Assembly: GCA_903931945.1 (NCBI GenBank) | Contig: CAIZEI010000066.1 | Location: 21,514-85,513 of the forward strand | From: an uncultured Hyphomicrobiales bacterium | GTDB taxonomy: Bacteria > Pseudomonadota > Alphaproteobacteria > Rhizobiales > Beijerinckiaceae | Direction of reading: 5' to 3' | Length of the DNA: 64,000 nt | Shown: positions 16,892 to 26,959 of the stretch, one piece after another | How positions within the stretch are numbered: position 1 is the first letter of the stretch | Layout of the letters: every line of letters begins with the position of its first letter | Position numbers and translations under genes: made by a program | Notes under the pieces: generated by a model | Databases searched by the model: none | What the model saw: only the letters and a program-made list of their open reading frames with translations | Told to the model about the DNA's origin: nothing

Positions 16892-18202
16892 ATGCGACGC
16901 CTTTTTGTCTTTTTGCTGATACTCCTGCTCGCTGCGGCTCTGGCCTGGAAGGCAGGGTTTGCGCCTCTGCCAGCGGTCTACGCTCTTGGCGGGCTGACGC
17001 TTGTCGTCGGCGTCCTGGCGGCGACAAGTCTTTTGCCGCGCGGCGGTCGAAGAGCCTTGGGGCTATTGTATGTCGTCGCGCTGTTTGCCGCGATCATTGG
17101 CGGGTTGAGCTATTTCCAGTTTCTGTTCAAGCCCGCGATGATCAAGGATATTATTTCAAAATCGCCACAACCCACGCAGACCGTCGCCGTAGGGCAGGCG
17201 CGTATGGAACGATGGGAGCCCAAACTTTCCGCCATCGGAACGTTGCGCGCGGTCGCCGGCGGCGACATAGCCCCCCAGGTCGGCGGCGTGATTACGGTGC
17301 TGAATTTCGATCGCGGTCAGGATGTCGAGAAAGGCGCGCTGCTGGCGCAAATCGACGATTCGGTTGAGCAGGCCGATTTGCGCGCCAATGTCGCGACGCT
17401 CAAAAACGCCGATGTCAATCTTGACCGACAAAAAGGCCTGATTGCCGGTGGCAATACGCCACGCTCGACACTCGATCAGGCTCAGGCGACACGCGACACT
17501 GCGGCAGCGGCAGTTGAACGCAGCAAGGCGCTGATAGCGCAAAAGTCCCTGACCGCGCCCTATTCCGGGCGCATCGGCATCCGCAAGGGCGATATCGGTC
17601 AATATGTCTCGCCGGGCATGAGTATTGCCAATTTGCAGCAACTCGACCCGATCTTCGTCGACTTTTCGGTTCCTGAGCAAAGCATCGCGGCGATGAAATT
17701 AGGCGCGGCGCTTTCGTTCAGCGTCGACGCCTTTCCCGGCAAGACTTTCACCGGCGTCATTCGTGCGATTGATGCGCGTGTGGACGCCACGACGCGCAAC
17801 GTCCAGATTCGTGGCGAGGCGCCAAATCCCGACCGGACCCTGCTGCCCGGTATGTTCGCCAATGTCGATATAGTATCGGGCGCGGCGGTCGACCTGGTGA
17901 CAATCCCCCGCACAGGCGTCAGCTTCTCGCTATATGGCGACACGGTTTTTGTCGCCAAACCCGAGGCTTCGGATGCGGGCGCGGCGCCGGCCGCGGTTGC
18001 AGATGGCCAGATCATGGTTCTTGACCGGCGGCTCGCAAAGGTCGGCGAGGCCCGCGAAGACCGCGTCGCCATTCTGGATGGGGTCGCCGCCGGAGAGTGG
18101 GTTGTGACCGAAGGACAGCTGAAACTGGCGCCGGGCATGCGTGTGCGTGTGGATAACTCGACGGCCCTGCCCGCAGCGCTTTCGCCACGACCCAAGGAAT
18201 AG
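16892..18202 (+). CDS. RND efflux membrane-fusion adaptor with extended membrane N-terminus
   Basis: 436 residues, ATG start. Unlike usual adaptors with one anchor, the first 85 residues carry three hydrophobic segments (about 3-22, 27-49 and 56-80). The periplasmic adaptor follows: GDIAPQVGGVITVLNFDRGQ is the first lipoyl half, TAPYSGRIGIRKGDIGQYVSPG the second, then barrel and membrane-proximal parts. It resembles MexE/MexJ-like adaptors in this latter region. It is eight bases upstream of its permease gene and is probably expressed from the promoter at 16753-16780. The extra hydrophobic N-terminus could be a small membrane domain fused to the adaptor; function unknown. Confidence 0.88.
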   Translation: MRRLFVFLLILLLAAALAWKAGFAPLPAVYALGGLTLVVGVLAATSLLPRGGRRALGLLYVVALFAAIIGGLSYFQFLFKPAMIKDIISKSPQPTQTVAVGQARMERWEPKLSAIGTLRAVAGGDIAPQVGGVITVLNFDRGQDVEKGALLAQIDDSVEQADLRANVATLKNADVNLDRQKGLIAGGNTPRSTLDQAQATRDTAAAAVERSKALIAQKSLTAPYSGRIGIRKGDIGQYVSPGMSIANLQQLDPIFVDFSVPEQSIAAMKLGAALSFSVDAFPGKTFTGVIRAIDARVDATTRNVQIRGEAPNPDRTLLPGMFANVDIVSGAAVDLVTIPRTGVSFSLYGDTVFVAKPEASDAGAAPAAVADGQIMVLDRRLAKVGEAREDRVAILDGVAAGEWVVTEGQLKLAPGMRVRVDNSTALPAALSPRPKE

Positions 18203-18210
18203 AGTTCGCC

Positions 18211-21200
18211 ATGGCGTCCTTCACCGATCTGTTTATCCGACGTCCGGTCCTGGCGACAGTCGTCAGCCTGCTGATCCTGCTGGTTGGTCTCGCTGCGGGT
18301 TTTCGATTGCAAATCCGGCAATACCCGGAATTGTCGCAAACGACGATCACGATCACGACCGCCTATCCCGGCGCCAATGCGGATCTGATCAAGGGCTTTA
18401 TTACAACGCCCATCGAACAGGCCGTCGCCAGCGCCGAAGGCGTCGACACCATCGTGTCGAGCTCGCAGCAAAATGTTTCGCTCGTCACGCTGAACATCAG
18501 GCTCAATTCCAATCCTGACCGCGCGATGACGGACGTGCTGTCGAAAATCAATCAGGTCAAAAGCGTGCTGCCGCGCGATGCGCAGGACCCCGTCGTCGTC
18601 AAAAAGACAGGGCAGGGCTTTGCGCTGATGTATCTGTCGTTCAATTCGGCGACCATGACGCCATCGCAGATCACCGACTATATGTCGCGCGTCATCCAGC
18701 CCGGCCTGCAAACGATCGATGGCGTCGGCGATGCGCAAATCCTGGGTGGCCAGACGTTTGCCATGCGCGTGTGGCTGGATCCCGAGCGCATGGCGGCGCG
18801 CGGCGTAACGCCCAACGACGTCCGCAACGCCCTTACGAAAAACAATTTCACGTCGGCTGCGGGTCAGATCAAGGGCGACTGGGTGCAGACCAGCATCAAT
18901 GCGCTGACCTCGCTCGACAGCGCGCAGGCGTTTGCACAGCTTGTTGTTTCCGCGCGCGGCGACGCGCTCGTTCGGATCGGCGATATCGCCAAAGTGGAGC
19001 TTGGCCCGGAAAGCGTCGATTCCTCGGCGGTTTTCGACGGACTGAAGGCCGTTTTCATCGGCATTTACGCGACGCCGACCGCCAATCCGCTCGACATGAT
19101 CGACAATGTCAAAAAGGCCTATCCGAGCCTGAAAGCCAATCTGCCGCCCGGCCTGCAAAGCGCCATCGCCTATGACGCGACGGAGGTCATTCGCGCGTCA
19201 ATCTGGGAAGTCGCCAAGACTCTCGGCGAAGCCGCGTTGATTGTGATCATTGTCATCTTCCTGTTCCTGGGCGATGTCCGCTCAACGCTGATTCCCATCG
19301 TTACCATTCCGCTTTCGCTTGTTGGCGTGATGATCATGCTGATGGCGCTGGGTTATTCGATCAATCTGCTGACGCTGCTGGCGCTTGTGCTGGCGATCGG
19401 CCTGGTGGTCGATGACGCTATCGTGGTTGTCGAGAATATTTACCGGCATATCGAGGAAGGCCTGACGCCATTCGAGGCGGCGCTCAAGGGCGCGCGCGAA
19501 ATCGCCATGCCTGTGATATCCATGACCATCACGCTTGCGGCGGTTTATGCGCCGATCGGCTTTGTGTCGGGCGTCACCGGCGCGCTGTTCCGTGAATTTG
19601 CATTTACCCTCGCAGGCTCGGTCTTCGTTTCGGGGGTCATCGCGCTCACATTGTCGCCGATGATGTGCTCGAAATTGTTGCGACCGCATGGCGGCGATGG
19701 CAAAGGCGGCTTTTCCGGCTTTCTTGACAGGCTGTTTGAACGGCTGCGTCTGGGTTACGAAAGCCGGTTGCACAAGACGCTGAATTTCCGCGCCATGACA
19801 GTCCTTGTTCTGTTTGGCATTCTTGGTTTGACCGGTGTCATTTATCTCTCGACCCAGCGAGAACTGGCGCCCGAGGAAGATCAGGGATTCGTCATTGCCA
19901 TTCTCAAGGCGCCGCAATACGCCAATCTGGATTATCTTGAGCAGACGACGGATGAATTCAACAAAAAGCTGCAAGCGATTCCAGAGCTTGCGCATTCTTT
20001 TGCTATCAATGGCGTCAATGGCCCGCAACAGGCGTTTGCGGGGCTTATTCTGAAACCCTGGGGCGACCGCAAAGGCACGCAAAAGCAGGTGCTGCAAGCC
20101 CTGCAGCCGATGGTGCTGTCGCTGCCGGGCGTTTCCACCTTTGTTATTCCACCGCCTGCGCTGCCCGGCTCCACAGGCGGCGCGCCCGTGCAATTTATCA
20201 TTCGCACCACGGGCGATTACCGGCAGCTTGCGCAGGTGCTCTCTGACATTCAGGACGATGCGCGCAAGAGCGGCCTGTTCATCTTTACCGACGCCGATCT
20301 GAAATTTGATACGCCGCAATTCGAGATGAAAATCGACGCCGCCAAGGCCAGCAGCCTTGGCGTTTCGATGCAGGATGTTGGCGAGGCGCTGGCGACTTTG
20401 CTCGGCGGCAACTATGTCAACCGCTTCAGCCTCGCCGGCCGCAGTTATAAAGTCATTCCGCAGGCGCCGCGCGATTTCCGCCTGACGCCGGACTGGCTGA
20501 CCCGCTATCAGATCCGCACCGCCAGCGGCGTGCTGATTCCGCTTTCGACGATCGCATCAGTCTCGCAATCTGTGCAGCCCAATGCTCTCAACAGCTTCCA
20601 GCAGTTGAATGCGGCGACGCTTTCGGCGGTGCCCTTTCCAGGCCACACGATTGGCGAAACAGTTGACTTTCTGAAGGATGAAGCCGCACAGAAGTTCCCC
20701 GAAGGCTACACTTTTGACTGGCAGGGCGATGCGCGGCAATTCGTGCAGGAGGGCAATAATCTCGCTGTCACATTCCTGTTCGCGCTGATCGTTATCTTTC
20801 TCGTTCTTGCGGCGCAATTTGAAAGCTTCCGCGATCCGCTGATCATCCTGATCGCGCTGCCGACCTCGATGTTCGGCGCCATGCTGCCGATGCTGATCGC
20901 CTCCTTCATGCCGCCGGGCGTCGGCGGGCCTTTTGCCGGACTGACGATGAATATTTATTCGCAGATCGGCCTCGTGACGCTGATCGGGCTGATTTCGAAG
21001 CACGGCATTCTGATGGTCGAATTCGCCAACAAGACGCAGGAGGAGAGCGGCATGTCGCGCCGCGCAGCGATCGAGCACGCCGCCGGGGTTCGTCTGCGAC
21101 CGATTCTGATGACGACAGCGGCCATGGTTGTTGGCATGTTTCCGCTGATTGCGGCGGATGGGGCCGGCGCCCGCAGCCGCATCGCCATTGGCATGGTGAT

Positions 21201-21342
21201 CGCTTTTGGTATGGGCGTCGGCACGCTGTTTACGCTGTTTGTGACACCGGCCGTCTACACGTTGCTGGCGCGCGAGCGCAATGCGGGGGCGGTCAGGCCG
21301 GCTGCTGCGCACGCGGGCGAGCTGGAGCGGGCGGCGGAGTAG
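18211..21342 (+). CDS. RND efflux permease, second system
   Basis: 1043 residues with the standard twelve-helix RND arrangement. D401-D402 in GLVVDDAIVVVEN form the proton relay. The N-terminus ASFTDLFIRRPVLATVVSL and the loop FRLQIRQYPELSQTTITI are typical of MexK/MdtF-like hydrophobe efflux permeases. It is paired with the adaptor gene eight bases upstream. It shares only general RND similarity with the two MdtBC-like permeases, so the tandem arrangement is not a simple recent duplication. It ends three bases before the convergent Uma2 gene. Confidence 0.93.
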   Translation: MASFTDLFIRRPVLATVVSLLILLVGLAAGFRLQIRQYPELSQTTITITTAYPGANADLIKGFITTPIEQAVASAEGVDTIVSSSQQNVSLVTLNIRLNSNPDRAMTDVLSKINQVKSVLPRDAQDPVVVKKTGQGFALMYLSFNSATMTPSQITDYMSRVIQPGLQTIDGVGDAQILGGQTFAMRVWLDPERMAARGVTPNDVRNALTKNNFTSAAGQIKGDWVQTSINALTSLDSAQAFAQLVVSARGDALVRIGDIAKVELGPESVDSSAVFDGLKAVFIGIYATPTANPLDMIDNVKKAYPSLKANLPPGLQSAIAYDATEVIRASIWEVAKTLGEAALIVIIVIFLFLGDVRSTLIPIVTIPLSLVGVMIMLMALGYSINLLTLLALVLAIGLVVDDAIVVVENIYRHIEEGLTPFEAALKGAREIAMPVISMTITLAAVYAPIGFVSGVTGALFREFAFTLAGSVFVSGVIALTLSPMMCSKLLRPHGGDGKGGFSGFLDRLFERLRLGYESRLHKTLNFRAMTVLVLFGILGLTGVIYLSTQRELAPEEDQGFVIAILKAPQYANLDYLEQTTDEFNKKLQAIPELAHSFAINGVNGPQQAFAGLILKPWGDRKGTQKQVLQALQPMVLSLPGVSTFVIPPPALPGSTGGAPVQFIIRTTGDYRQLAQVLSDIQDDARKSGLFIFTDADLKFDTPQFEMKIDAAKASSLGVSMQDVGEALATLLGGNYVNRFSLAGRSYKVIPQAPRDFRLTPDWLTRYQIRTASGVLIPLSTIASVSQSVQPNALNSFQQLNAATLSAVPFPGHTIGETVDFLKDEAAQKFPEGYTFDWQGDARQFVQEGNNLAVTFLFALIVIFLVLAAQFESFRDPLIILIALPTSMFGAMLPMLIASFMPPGVGGPFAGLTMNIYSQIGLVTLIGLISKHGILMVEFANKTQEESGMSRRAAIEHAAGVRLRPILMTTAAMVVGMFPLIAADGAGARSRIAIGMVIAFGMGVGTLFTLFVTPAVYTLLARERNAGAVRPAAAHAGELERAAE

Positions 21343-21345
21343 CGC

Positions 21346-21939
21346 TCATTCCTCCTCAAGCGCGCCGGCATAGGCTACAGCAAGGGAAAATCGCAACTCG
21401 ACCGGCGGAAACTCAGCGCTGGCTTCCGGGCCGTTCAAATCTTCGACAGCCCAGCCCTGCGGCGTGCGCAACCACATCTGACCGCGCATTTCGTCTTGCG
21501 ACAGCAGCAGTATTTGCTGGATGGAAGGCACGCTCTGATATTCGAACAGCTTTCTGTTCTGGTCGAGCCAATAGGTTCCTTTCGACAGAACCTCAATGAC
21601 CGCAACCGGATTGGCCAGATGCGACGCTTTCCGGTCGAAGGGGCCGCAGTCGATGGAAACATCGGGGTAGCGGATGTTGCCTTTGGGAATGCGAACCTTG
21701 CCGTCGGCGGCGTAGGCCCGGCATGATTTATCGCGCAGACCCGTTGCGCAGGCGGCATGAACGTTGCTCACAATCATATTGTGACCGTTGCTGGCGTCGG
21801 TCATCATCTTCGTTCCGTCCCAGGAGGCGAACTTGAGCTGCGGGAATCCGTCGACAAATTCGTAGCGCTCGTCCTGCGTCTGGTGCCACAGTTCGAATTC
21901 TTCGGCAGTCATTTGTTGGGCAACGGCGGCGTTGGACAA
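21346..21939 (-). CDS. Uma2-family (DUF820) putative restriction endonuclease-fold protein
   Basis: 197 residues if it starts at the TTG at 21939 (GAGG upstream), 188 from the ATG at 21912, which has no ribosome site. The PD-(D/E)xK nuclease fold signature is readable: YPDVSIDCG, then VAVIEVLSKGT, D and K of WLDQNRKLFEYQSVPS, and a final ILLLSQDE strand. The protein is built around EFELWHQTQDERYEFVDGFPQ, the usual family N-terminus. Members are abundant and of unclear function; they are not part of classical restriction systems. It is convergent with the RND permease (three bases apart) and divergent from prfC. A second family member lies at 48909-49463. Confidence 0.82.
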   Translation of the reverse strand: MSNAAVAQQMTAEEFELWHQTQDERYEFVDGFPQLKFASWDGTKMMTDASNGHNMIVSNVHAACATGLRDKSCRAYAADGKVRIPKGNIRYPDVSIDCGPFDRKASHLANPVAVIEVLSKGTYWLDQNRKLFEYQSVPSIQQILLLSQDEMRGQMWLRTPQGWAVEDLNGPEASAEFPPVELRFSLAVAYAGALEEE

Positions 21940-22051
21940 GGCAACCTCATGACCCGCTTTATAGCACGTAGCGGTCAATTCTTGAAGGCGGTCGGGAACC
22001 AGCGCCAATTTTTCATTGACTTGCCCCGGTCTCATCCGCCAAAGCCCTGCC

Positions 22052-23635
22052 ATGACCCAGTCCATCATCGATCCCGTCGCACGTCGGCGGACGTTCGCCA
22101 TCATCTCGCATCCCGATGCGGGCAAGACCACGCTGACTGAAAAGCTGCTGCTGTTCGGCGGGGCGATCCAGCTTGCCGGCGAAGTCCGCGCCAAGGGTAA
22201 CCGTCGCCAGACGCGTTCAGACTGGATGGGCATCGAACGCGACCGCGGCATTTCGGTCGTCACCTCGGTGATGACTTTTGAATATGGAGATTGCGTTTTC
22301 AATCTGCTCGATACGCCCGGCCACGAAGACTTTTCCGAAGACACCTATCGCACGCTGACGGCGGTCGATTCAGCCGTCATGGTGATCGATGCGGCCAAGG
22401 GCATCGAGGCGCGCACGCGCAAATTGTTCGAGGTCTGTCGCCTGCGGGACATCCCCATCGTCACGTTCATCAACAAGATGGATCGGGAAACGCGCGACCC
22501 CTTCGATCTGCTGGACGAGATCGAAAAGACTCTGGCGCTTGAATGCTCGCCGTTGACCTGGCCCATCGGGCGGGGCCGCGATTTTGCCGGCGTCTACGAT
22601 ATTGCCGCCAGCGCCATTCGACGTATCGATGTCGATGGCCTTGAAAAGGTCAATGGGCCCGAAGACCCCCGCATTGCCGACATGCTGCCCGAATATGACC
22701 GCGCCGCCTTCCGCGAGGAGTTGTCGCTGGCGGTTGAGGGTTGCAAACCCTTCGACAAGGCCGCTTTCCTTGAAGGCCACATGACCCCGGTGTTTTTTGG
22801 CAGCGCGCTGCGAACGTTCGGCGTGCAGGACCTGATCGACGGTCTTGCGGCTTTCGCGCCGCCGCCGCGCGGACAGGAATCGGCAAGCCGGCATGTCGAT
22901 CCCCGCGAAGCCAGGATGAGCGGCTTCGTTTTCAAGATTCAGGCGAATATGGACCCCAATCATCGCGATCGCATCGCCTTCATGCGGGTCTGTTCGGGCA
23001 AATTATCGCGCGGCATGAAGGTGAAGCTCAGTCGCACCGGCAAGACCATGGCGCTGAACGCGCCACAATTCTTCTTCGCGCAGGACCGTCAGCTTGCAGA
23101 GGAGGCCTTTGCCGGGGATGTCGTGGGCATCCCAAATCATGGCACGCTGCGCATCGGCGACACGCTCACCGAGGGTGAGGATATTGTGTTCCGGGGCGTG
23201 CCGAGCTTTGCGCCTGAAATCCTGCGCGGCGTCCGGCTCGGCGACGCGATGAAAGCAAAAAAGCTGAAAGATGCGCTCCAGCAGATGGCTGAGGAGGGCG
23301 TGGTGCAGGTGTTTTCCCCCAATGATGGCGCGCCGGCCATTGTTGGCGTCGTCGGCGCCCTGCAGCTGGACGTGCTGGTGGAACGCCTCAGGGTCGAATA
23401 TGGCCTGCCCGTCAGCTTCGAACAAAGCCGGTTCGAACTGGCGCGCTGGGTGTCGGCGGAAAACCCTGTGGAGCTTGAGAAATTTGTGCGCGCCTTTCCC
23501 TCATCGGTGGCGTTGGACCTTGATGGCGCGCCGGTATTCCTGGCGGGTTCCGCCTGGGCGCTGCGCTATGAGCAGGAGAAATGGCCCGCGATTTCATTTG
23601 CCGACGTGAAGGATTATCAGAAGGCGGCGGCTTAA
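22052..23635 (+). CDS. prfC: Peptide chain release factor 3 (RF3)
   Basis: 527 residues from the ATG at 22052; an in-frame extension upstream is not part of the family. GTPase motifs are all present: SHPDAGKTTLTEKLL (P-loop), the switch I region RQTRSDWMGIERDRGISVVTS, DTPGHEDFSEDT (G3) and NKMD (G4). Domains II and III follow with the RF3-specific sequence FKIQANMDPNHRDRIAFMR and RLRVEYGLPVSFE. RF3 recycles RF1 and RF2 from the ribosome using GTP. Its neighbours are unrelated, so it is likely expressed alone. Confidence 0.97.
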   Translation: MTQSIIDPVARRRTFAIISHPDAGKTTLTEKLLLFGGAIQLAGEVRAKGNRRQTRSDWMGIERDRGISVVTSVMTFEYGDCVFNLLDTPGHEDFSEDTYRTLTAVDSAVMVIDAAKGIEARTRKLFEVCRLRDIPIVTFINKMDRETRDPFDLLDEIEKTLALECSPLTWPIGRGRDFAGVYDIAASAIRRIDVDGLEKVNGPEDPRIADMLPEYDRAAFREELSLAVEGCKPFDKAAFLEGHMTPVFFGSALRTFGVQDLIDGLAAFAPPPRGQESASRHVDPREARMSGFVFKIQANMDPNHRDRIAFMRVCSGKLSRGMKVKLSRTGKTMALNAPQFFFAQDRQLAEEAFAGDVVGIPNHGTLRIGDTLTEGEDIVFRGVPSFAPEILRGVRLGDAMKAKKLKDALQQMAEEGVVQVFSPNDGAPAIVGVVGALQLDVLVERLRVEYGLPVSFEQSRFELARWVSAENPVELEKFVRAFPSSVALDLDGAPVFLAGSAWALRYEQEKWPAISFADVKDYQKAAA

Positions 23636-23720
23636 CCCCGTTACCCAATCGCAATAATTTTTGCTATAAAACACATCTTGACGGCCTGCATCCTGCGGCG
23701 TCTTTTTCGTTGGAAGACCC

Positions 23721-25136
23721 ATGGCCAAAATTCTCCCCGTCATCATGTGCGGCGGCTCGGGCACGCGAATGTGGCCCGAATCCCGCGAAAGCCTGCCCAA
23801 ACAGTTTTTGCCCCTGCTCGGGCCGCTCTCGACCTTCCAGACTACGGTCAAGATGCTGGCGGGCAGCGACGCTTTCGACCGACCGGTCATTCTGACGAAT
23901 TTTGACTACCGCTTTCTGGTCGCCGAACAGCTTGCGGCCATCGGCGCGCAGGCCGAAATCGTCATCGAGCCGGTTCGCCGGGATTCTGCCGCCGCTGTGG
24001 CTGTCGCTGTGGAACTCGCCGCGACGCGGGGGCCCGGGATCATCATCGCTGCGCTCGCGGCCGACCACGCCATTACCGGTCCGCAGAAATTTCTGGACCT
24101 GTGCGGCGATGCTGCGCGCGCCGCGCAGGCGGGTAAAATTGTCACCCTCGGGATCAAGCCCGCCCATCCCGCCACAGGATACGGCTATATCCGCACCGGC
24201 GAAGCGATTGCTGGCGCGCCGGGTGCGTTCAACGTTGCCGCCTTTGTCGAAAAGCCTGATGTGGAAACCGCCCGAAAATACATTTCCGAGGGGTACCTCT
24301 GGAACTCTGGCAATTTCATTTTCAGCGCCGACACAATGAAGGCGGAAATTACGCAATTTGAACCCGCCATCGCCGCCGCTGCCGCGCGCGCGGTCGCAGA
24401 ATCAAAACTGGACCTGCAATTTCGGGTTCTGGATGAAAAGGCGTTCGCCTCAAGCCCCAAAAAATCGATCGATTACGCCGTCATGGAGCATACCAAACGC
24501 GCCGCCGTGGTGCCTGCCGATATCGGCTGGTCGGATGTCGGCGCGTGGCCCTCTGTGCTGGAGTTGTCGCCCCGGGACGCGCAGGGAAACGCCATTTTCG
24601 GAAATGGCGCAATACTCGATTCGACAAATGTGCTGATCCGCTCGCCTGACCATCTCACCGCCGTTGTCGGCCTTGACAATGTAGTCGTCATTACAACCAG
24701 CGACGCCGTTCTTGTGCTCAACGCCAGCAAGGCCGATCAGGTCAAGGGGCTGGTGGAAAAACTCAAGAGCGAAGGTCGCCGCGAGGTTCTCGAGCACAAG
24801 CGGATCTATCGGCCCTGGGGCTATTATCAAAGCATTGACAACGGCGACCGCTATCAGGTCAAGCGCATCGTGGTGAAACCCGGCGGCCAGCTGTCGCTGC
24901 AAAAGCATTTCCATCGCGCCGAACATTGGGTCGTCGTGCGTGGCGTGGCTGAAGTCACATGCGACGAGACAAAAAAACTCGTGCAGGAAAATGAATCCAT
25001 CTATCTGCCGCTCGGCTCTGTTCACCGCCTCGAAAACCCCGGCAAAATCGATATCGAGTTGATCGAGGTCCAGACTGGCAGCTATCTCGGCGAGGATGAC
25101 ATCATCCGGATTGAGGATGCCTATCACCGCGTCTGA
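23721..25136 (+). CDS. manC: Bifunctional mannose-1-phosphate guanylyltransferase / mannose-6-phosphate isomerase
   Basis: 471 residues, the normal size of a type II enzyme. The nucleotidyltransferase motif MCGGSGTRMWPESRESLPKQ is complete, followed by EKPD in the centre and IDYAVMEHTKR. The C-terminal isomerase cupin shows QLSLQKHFHRAEHWVVVRG with the metal-binding histidines. It supplies GDP-mannose for the polysaccharides of the flanking locus A. A TATAAA box at 23665-23670 in the AT-rich 85 bases upstream may be part of its promoter, but the -35 match is poor. It is followed on the other strand by the initiating phosphoglycosyltransferase. Confidence 0.95.
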   Translation: MAKILPVIMCGGSGTRMWPESRESLPKQFLPLLGPLSTFQTTVKMLAGSDAFDRPVILTNFDYRFLVAEQLAAIGAQAEIVIEPVRRDSAAAVAVAVELAATRGPGIIIAALAADHAITGPQKFLDLCGDAARAAQAGKIVTLGIKPAHPATGYGYIRTGEAIAGAPGAFNVAAFVEKPDVETARKYISEGYLWNSGNFIFSADTMKAEITQFEPAIAAAAARAVAESKLDLQFRVLDEKAFASSPKKSIDYAVMEHTKRAAVVPADIGWSDVGAWPSVLELSPRDAQGNAIFGNGAILDSTNVLIRSPDHLTAVVGLDNVVVITTSDAVLVLNASKADQVKGLVEKLKSEGRREVLEHKRIYRPWGYYQSIDNGDRYQVKRIVVKPGGQLSLQKHFHRAEHWVVVRGVAEVTCDETKKLVQENESIYLPLGSVHRLENPGKIDIELIEVQTGSYLGEDDIIRIEDAYHRV

Positions 25137-25253
25137 CGGATTCTGGCGGGCGGAAGACGCTGCGCCGCAGTTTCATCGGCGCGCGACCCCGGAGGTCTGC
25201 GTCGCTGTAGCTCCCATCCATGACGGCAAATGTGCGCGTCTTGGTTTTTCTGC

Positions 25254-26729
25254 TCAGTTGGCGTTTTTGTACGCCTTGCTGGAAAACGCCGTCAGAAACA
25301 TGATCTTCAGGTCGAACAGGAGCGACCAGTTGTCGATGTAATAGAGGTCATGCTCGACACGCCCGCGCATCTGGTCCGTCGTTGTCGTTTCACCCCGGAA
25401 CCCGTTAACTTGCGCCCAGCCGGTAATTCCAGGACGCACATTGTGGCGGCGAGCATACAGAGCGATCTCGTTTTCATATTGCCGATTGTGCGCCAGGGCG
25501 TGCGGCCGTGGTCCCACCAGCGACATATTGCCTTGCAGCACATTCAGTAATTGCGGGAGTTCGTCGATATTGCAGCGACGGATAAACCGCCCGACCCGTG
25601 TGACACGCGGATCGTCCCGCCGGGCCTGGGCAATCACAGCGCCATCGTCCATTGTCGACATGGAGCGAAACTTGAAAATACGGAACGGCTTTTGATTAAA
25701 TCCATACCGGCGCTGGAGAAAAAACACCGGCCCTCGGGAATCCAGCTTGATGGCGATGGCGGTTATCAGAAAAAGCGGCGCCAGGAGAACAAGAGCGCCA
25801 AGCGCGCCGCAAATATCAACCATCCGCTTGGTGACAATTTCGAACAAATTCAGGGGCTGACCGGCCAAATTCAGGCTTGTTACCGGCCCGATACGATCCA
25901 GCTGGGCTTTGCCAAAGCGATCAAGCACGCCATCAAGCCCCAGATGCAGGGAGGCTGGAACGCTCAGAAATGCATTCATTGCAGCGTCGATCAGCGTCGA
26001 CTGCGACAAGGGCGCGAGAATATAGATATCGTCGGGTCGCAGAACGCGCGCCGCATTCGCCGCCATGGCCAGAGTTGCGACAACATTTCTGTTATCGTCC
26101 AGCACGGTTGTCGAAACGATGTGCATACCGTGCCGCGACGGATCGTATCGGGCGTTGAAGCGTTCGATATCCGTATCGCGTCCGACAAGGAACACACGGC
26201 GCGCCGCTGCGCCGCCGAGCTGCGCGTCGCTTGCGACAATGCGTGTCATGGATGCGCGCGCTGCTGTCAGGGCAAAAAAGCCAAGAAAATAAGTCAGGAT
26301 TATCGTGCCGCGCGAAATATCGTCGCCCGTTCTGGTGACGAAGGCAAGAATCGCCAGGCTCAGAAAGGCCGCGTTCCAGCGCATGAACAGCCGCATTCCC
26401 TGATTGCGGAATGTCATAAGACTCACGATATCGTAATCTCTCCGCATCACGCCCGATGGAATGAAAAGAGCGGAAATCGCAAATCCGAGCGCGGCATGAG
26501 TGGCGAACATGCCGTCGATTTCGTAAAACATCGCATGATATAATGTGCCAGACGCAAGCGCGGCGACGAGAATCGCGCCGACATCGCTTGTGGCTGCAGC
26601 GATGGAAAGCGCCGTACGCCACAATGTGAGATGGCCGACGAAGTCATGTGTGACCGGAACATTGGAAGTCTGAAGCTCCGGTTCGACCGAAGCGCCAGAA
26701 TGTTCCAGGATATTTCCATCGAGTGGCAT
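25254..26729 (-). CDS. Undecaprenyl-phosphate sugar phosphotransferase (WcaJ/polyprenol glycosylphosphotransferase)
   Basis: 491 residues from the ATG at 26729, which has GAGG five bases before it; the open frame upstream is dropped. Several N-terminal membrane helices and a nucleotide-fold-like linker precede the catalytic domain from about residue 290. That domain shows [19 protein letters not shown] (re-entrant membrane helix), [25 protein letters not shown], the catalytic D/E pair region [12 protein letters not shown], and [16 protein letters not shown]. This is the PssY-like, polytopic class that places the first sugar phosphate on undecaprenyl phosphate. It belongs to locus A, together with manC and the polymerase cluster, and is divergent from the acyltransferase. 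Confidence 0.93.
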   Translation of the reverse strand: MPLDGNILEHSGASVEPELQTSNVPVTHDFVGHLTLWRTALSIAAATSDVGAILVAALASGTLYHAMFYEIDGMFATHAALGFAISALFIPSGVMRRDYDIVSLMTFRNQGMRLFMRWNAAFLSLAILAFVTRTGDDISRGTIILTYFLGFFALTAARASMTRIVASDAQLGGAAARRVFLVGRDTDIERFNARYDPSRHGMHIVSTTVLDDNRNVVATLAMAANAARVLRPDDIYILAPLSQSTLIDAAMNAFLSVPASLHLGLDGVLDRFGKAQLDRIGPVTSLNLAGQPLNLFEIVTKRMVDICGALGALVLLAPLFLITAIAIKLDSRGPVFFLQRRYGFNQKPFRIFKFRSMSTMDDGAVIAQARRDDPRVTRVGRFIRRCNIDELPQLLNVLQGNMSLVGPRPHALAHNRQYENEIALYARRHNVRPGITGWAQVNGFRGETTTTDQMRGRVEHDLYYIDNWSLLFDLKIMFLTAFSSKAYKNAN

Positions 26730-26959
26730 GGCGGCCTCATTTCGAAACACATTTGCGCCGTATTGGCGCAGCAACGGGGTCAGGACCCCGCTTGTTTGAA
26801 AGGGGGGCACGCGCCATGCCACCAGAAACAAGGACCTCGGATTGACCCGGTCGCGGACTGGCGGGGGAGGCCTCGCGTCCGCTTGGCACAGCCGTTGCGA
26901 TGACGCTCCGGACAAGGCGAGTGTCTCATTCCGCGACATTGCCGACAGGCGAATTGTCC

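Noticed and set aside
17599..19158. Long open frame on the minus strand opposite the adaptor and third RND permease
   Set aside because: The predicted protein is rich in Arg, His and Gln with no fold pattern, and the plus-strand frame is a full RND family match. A GC-rich antisense shadow.
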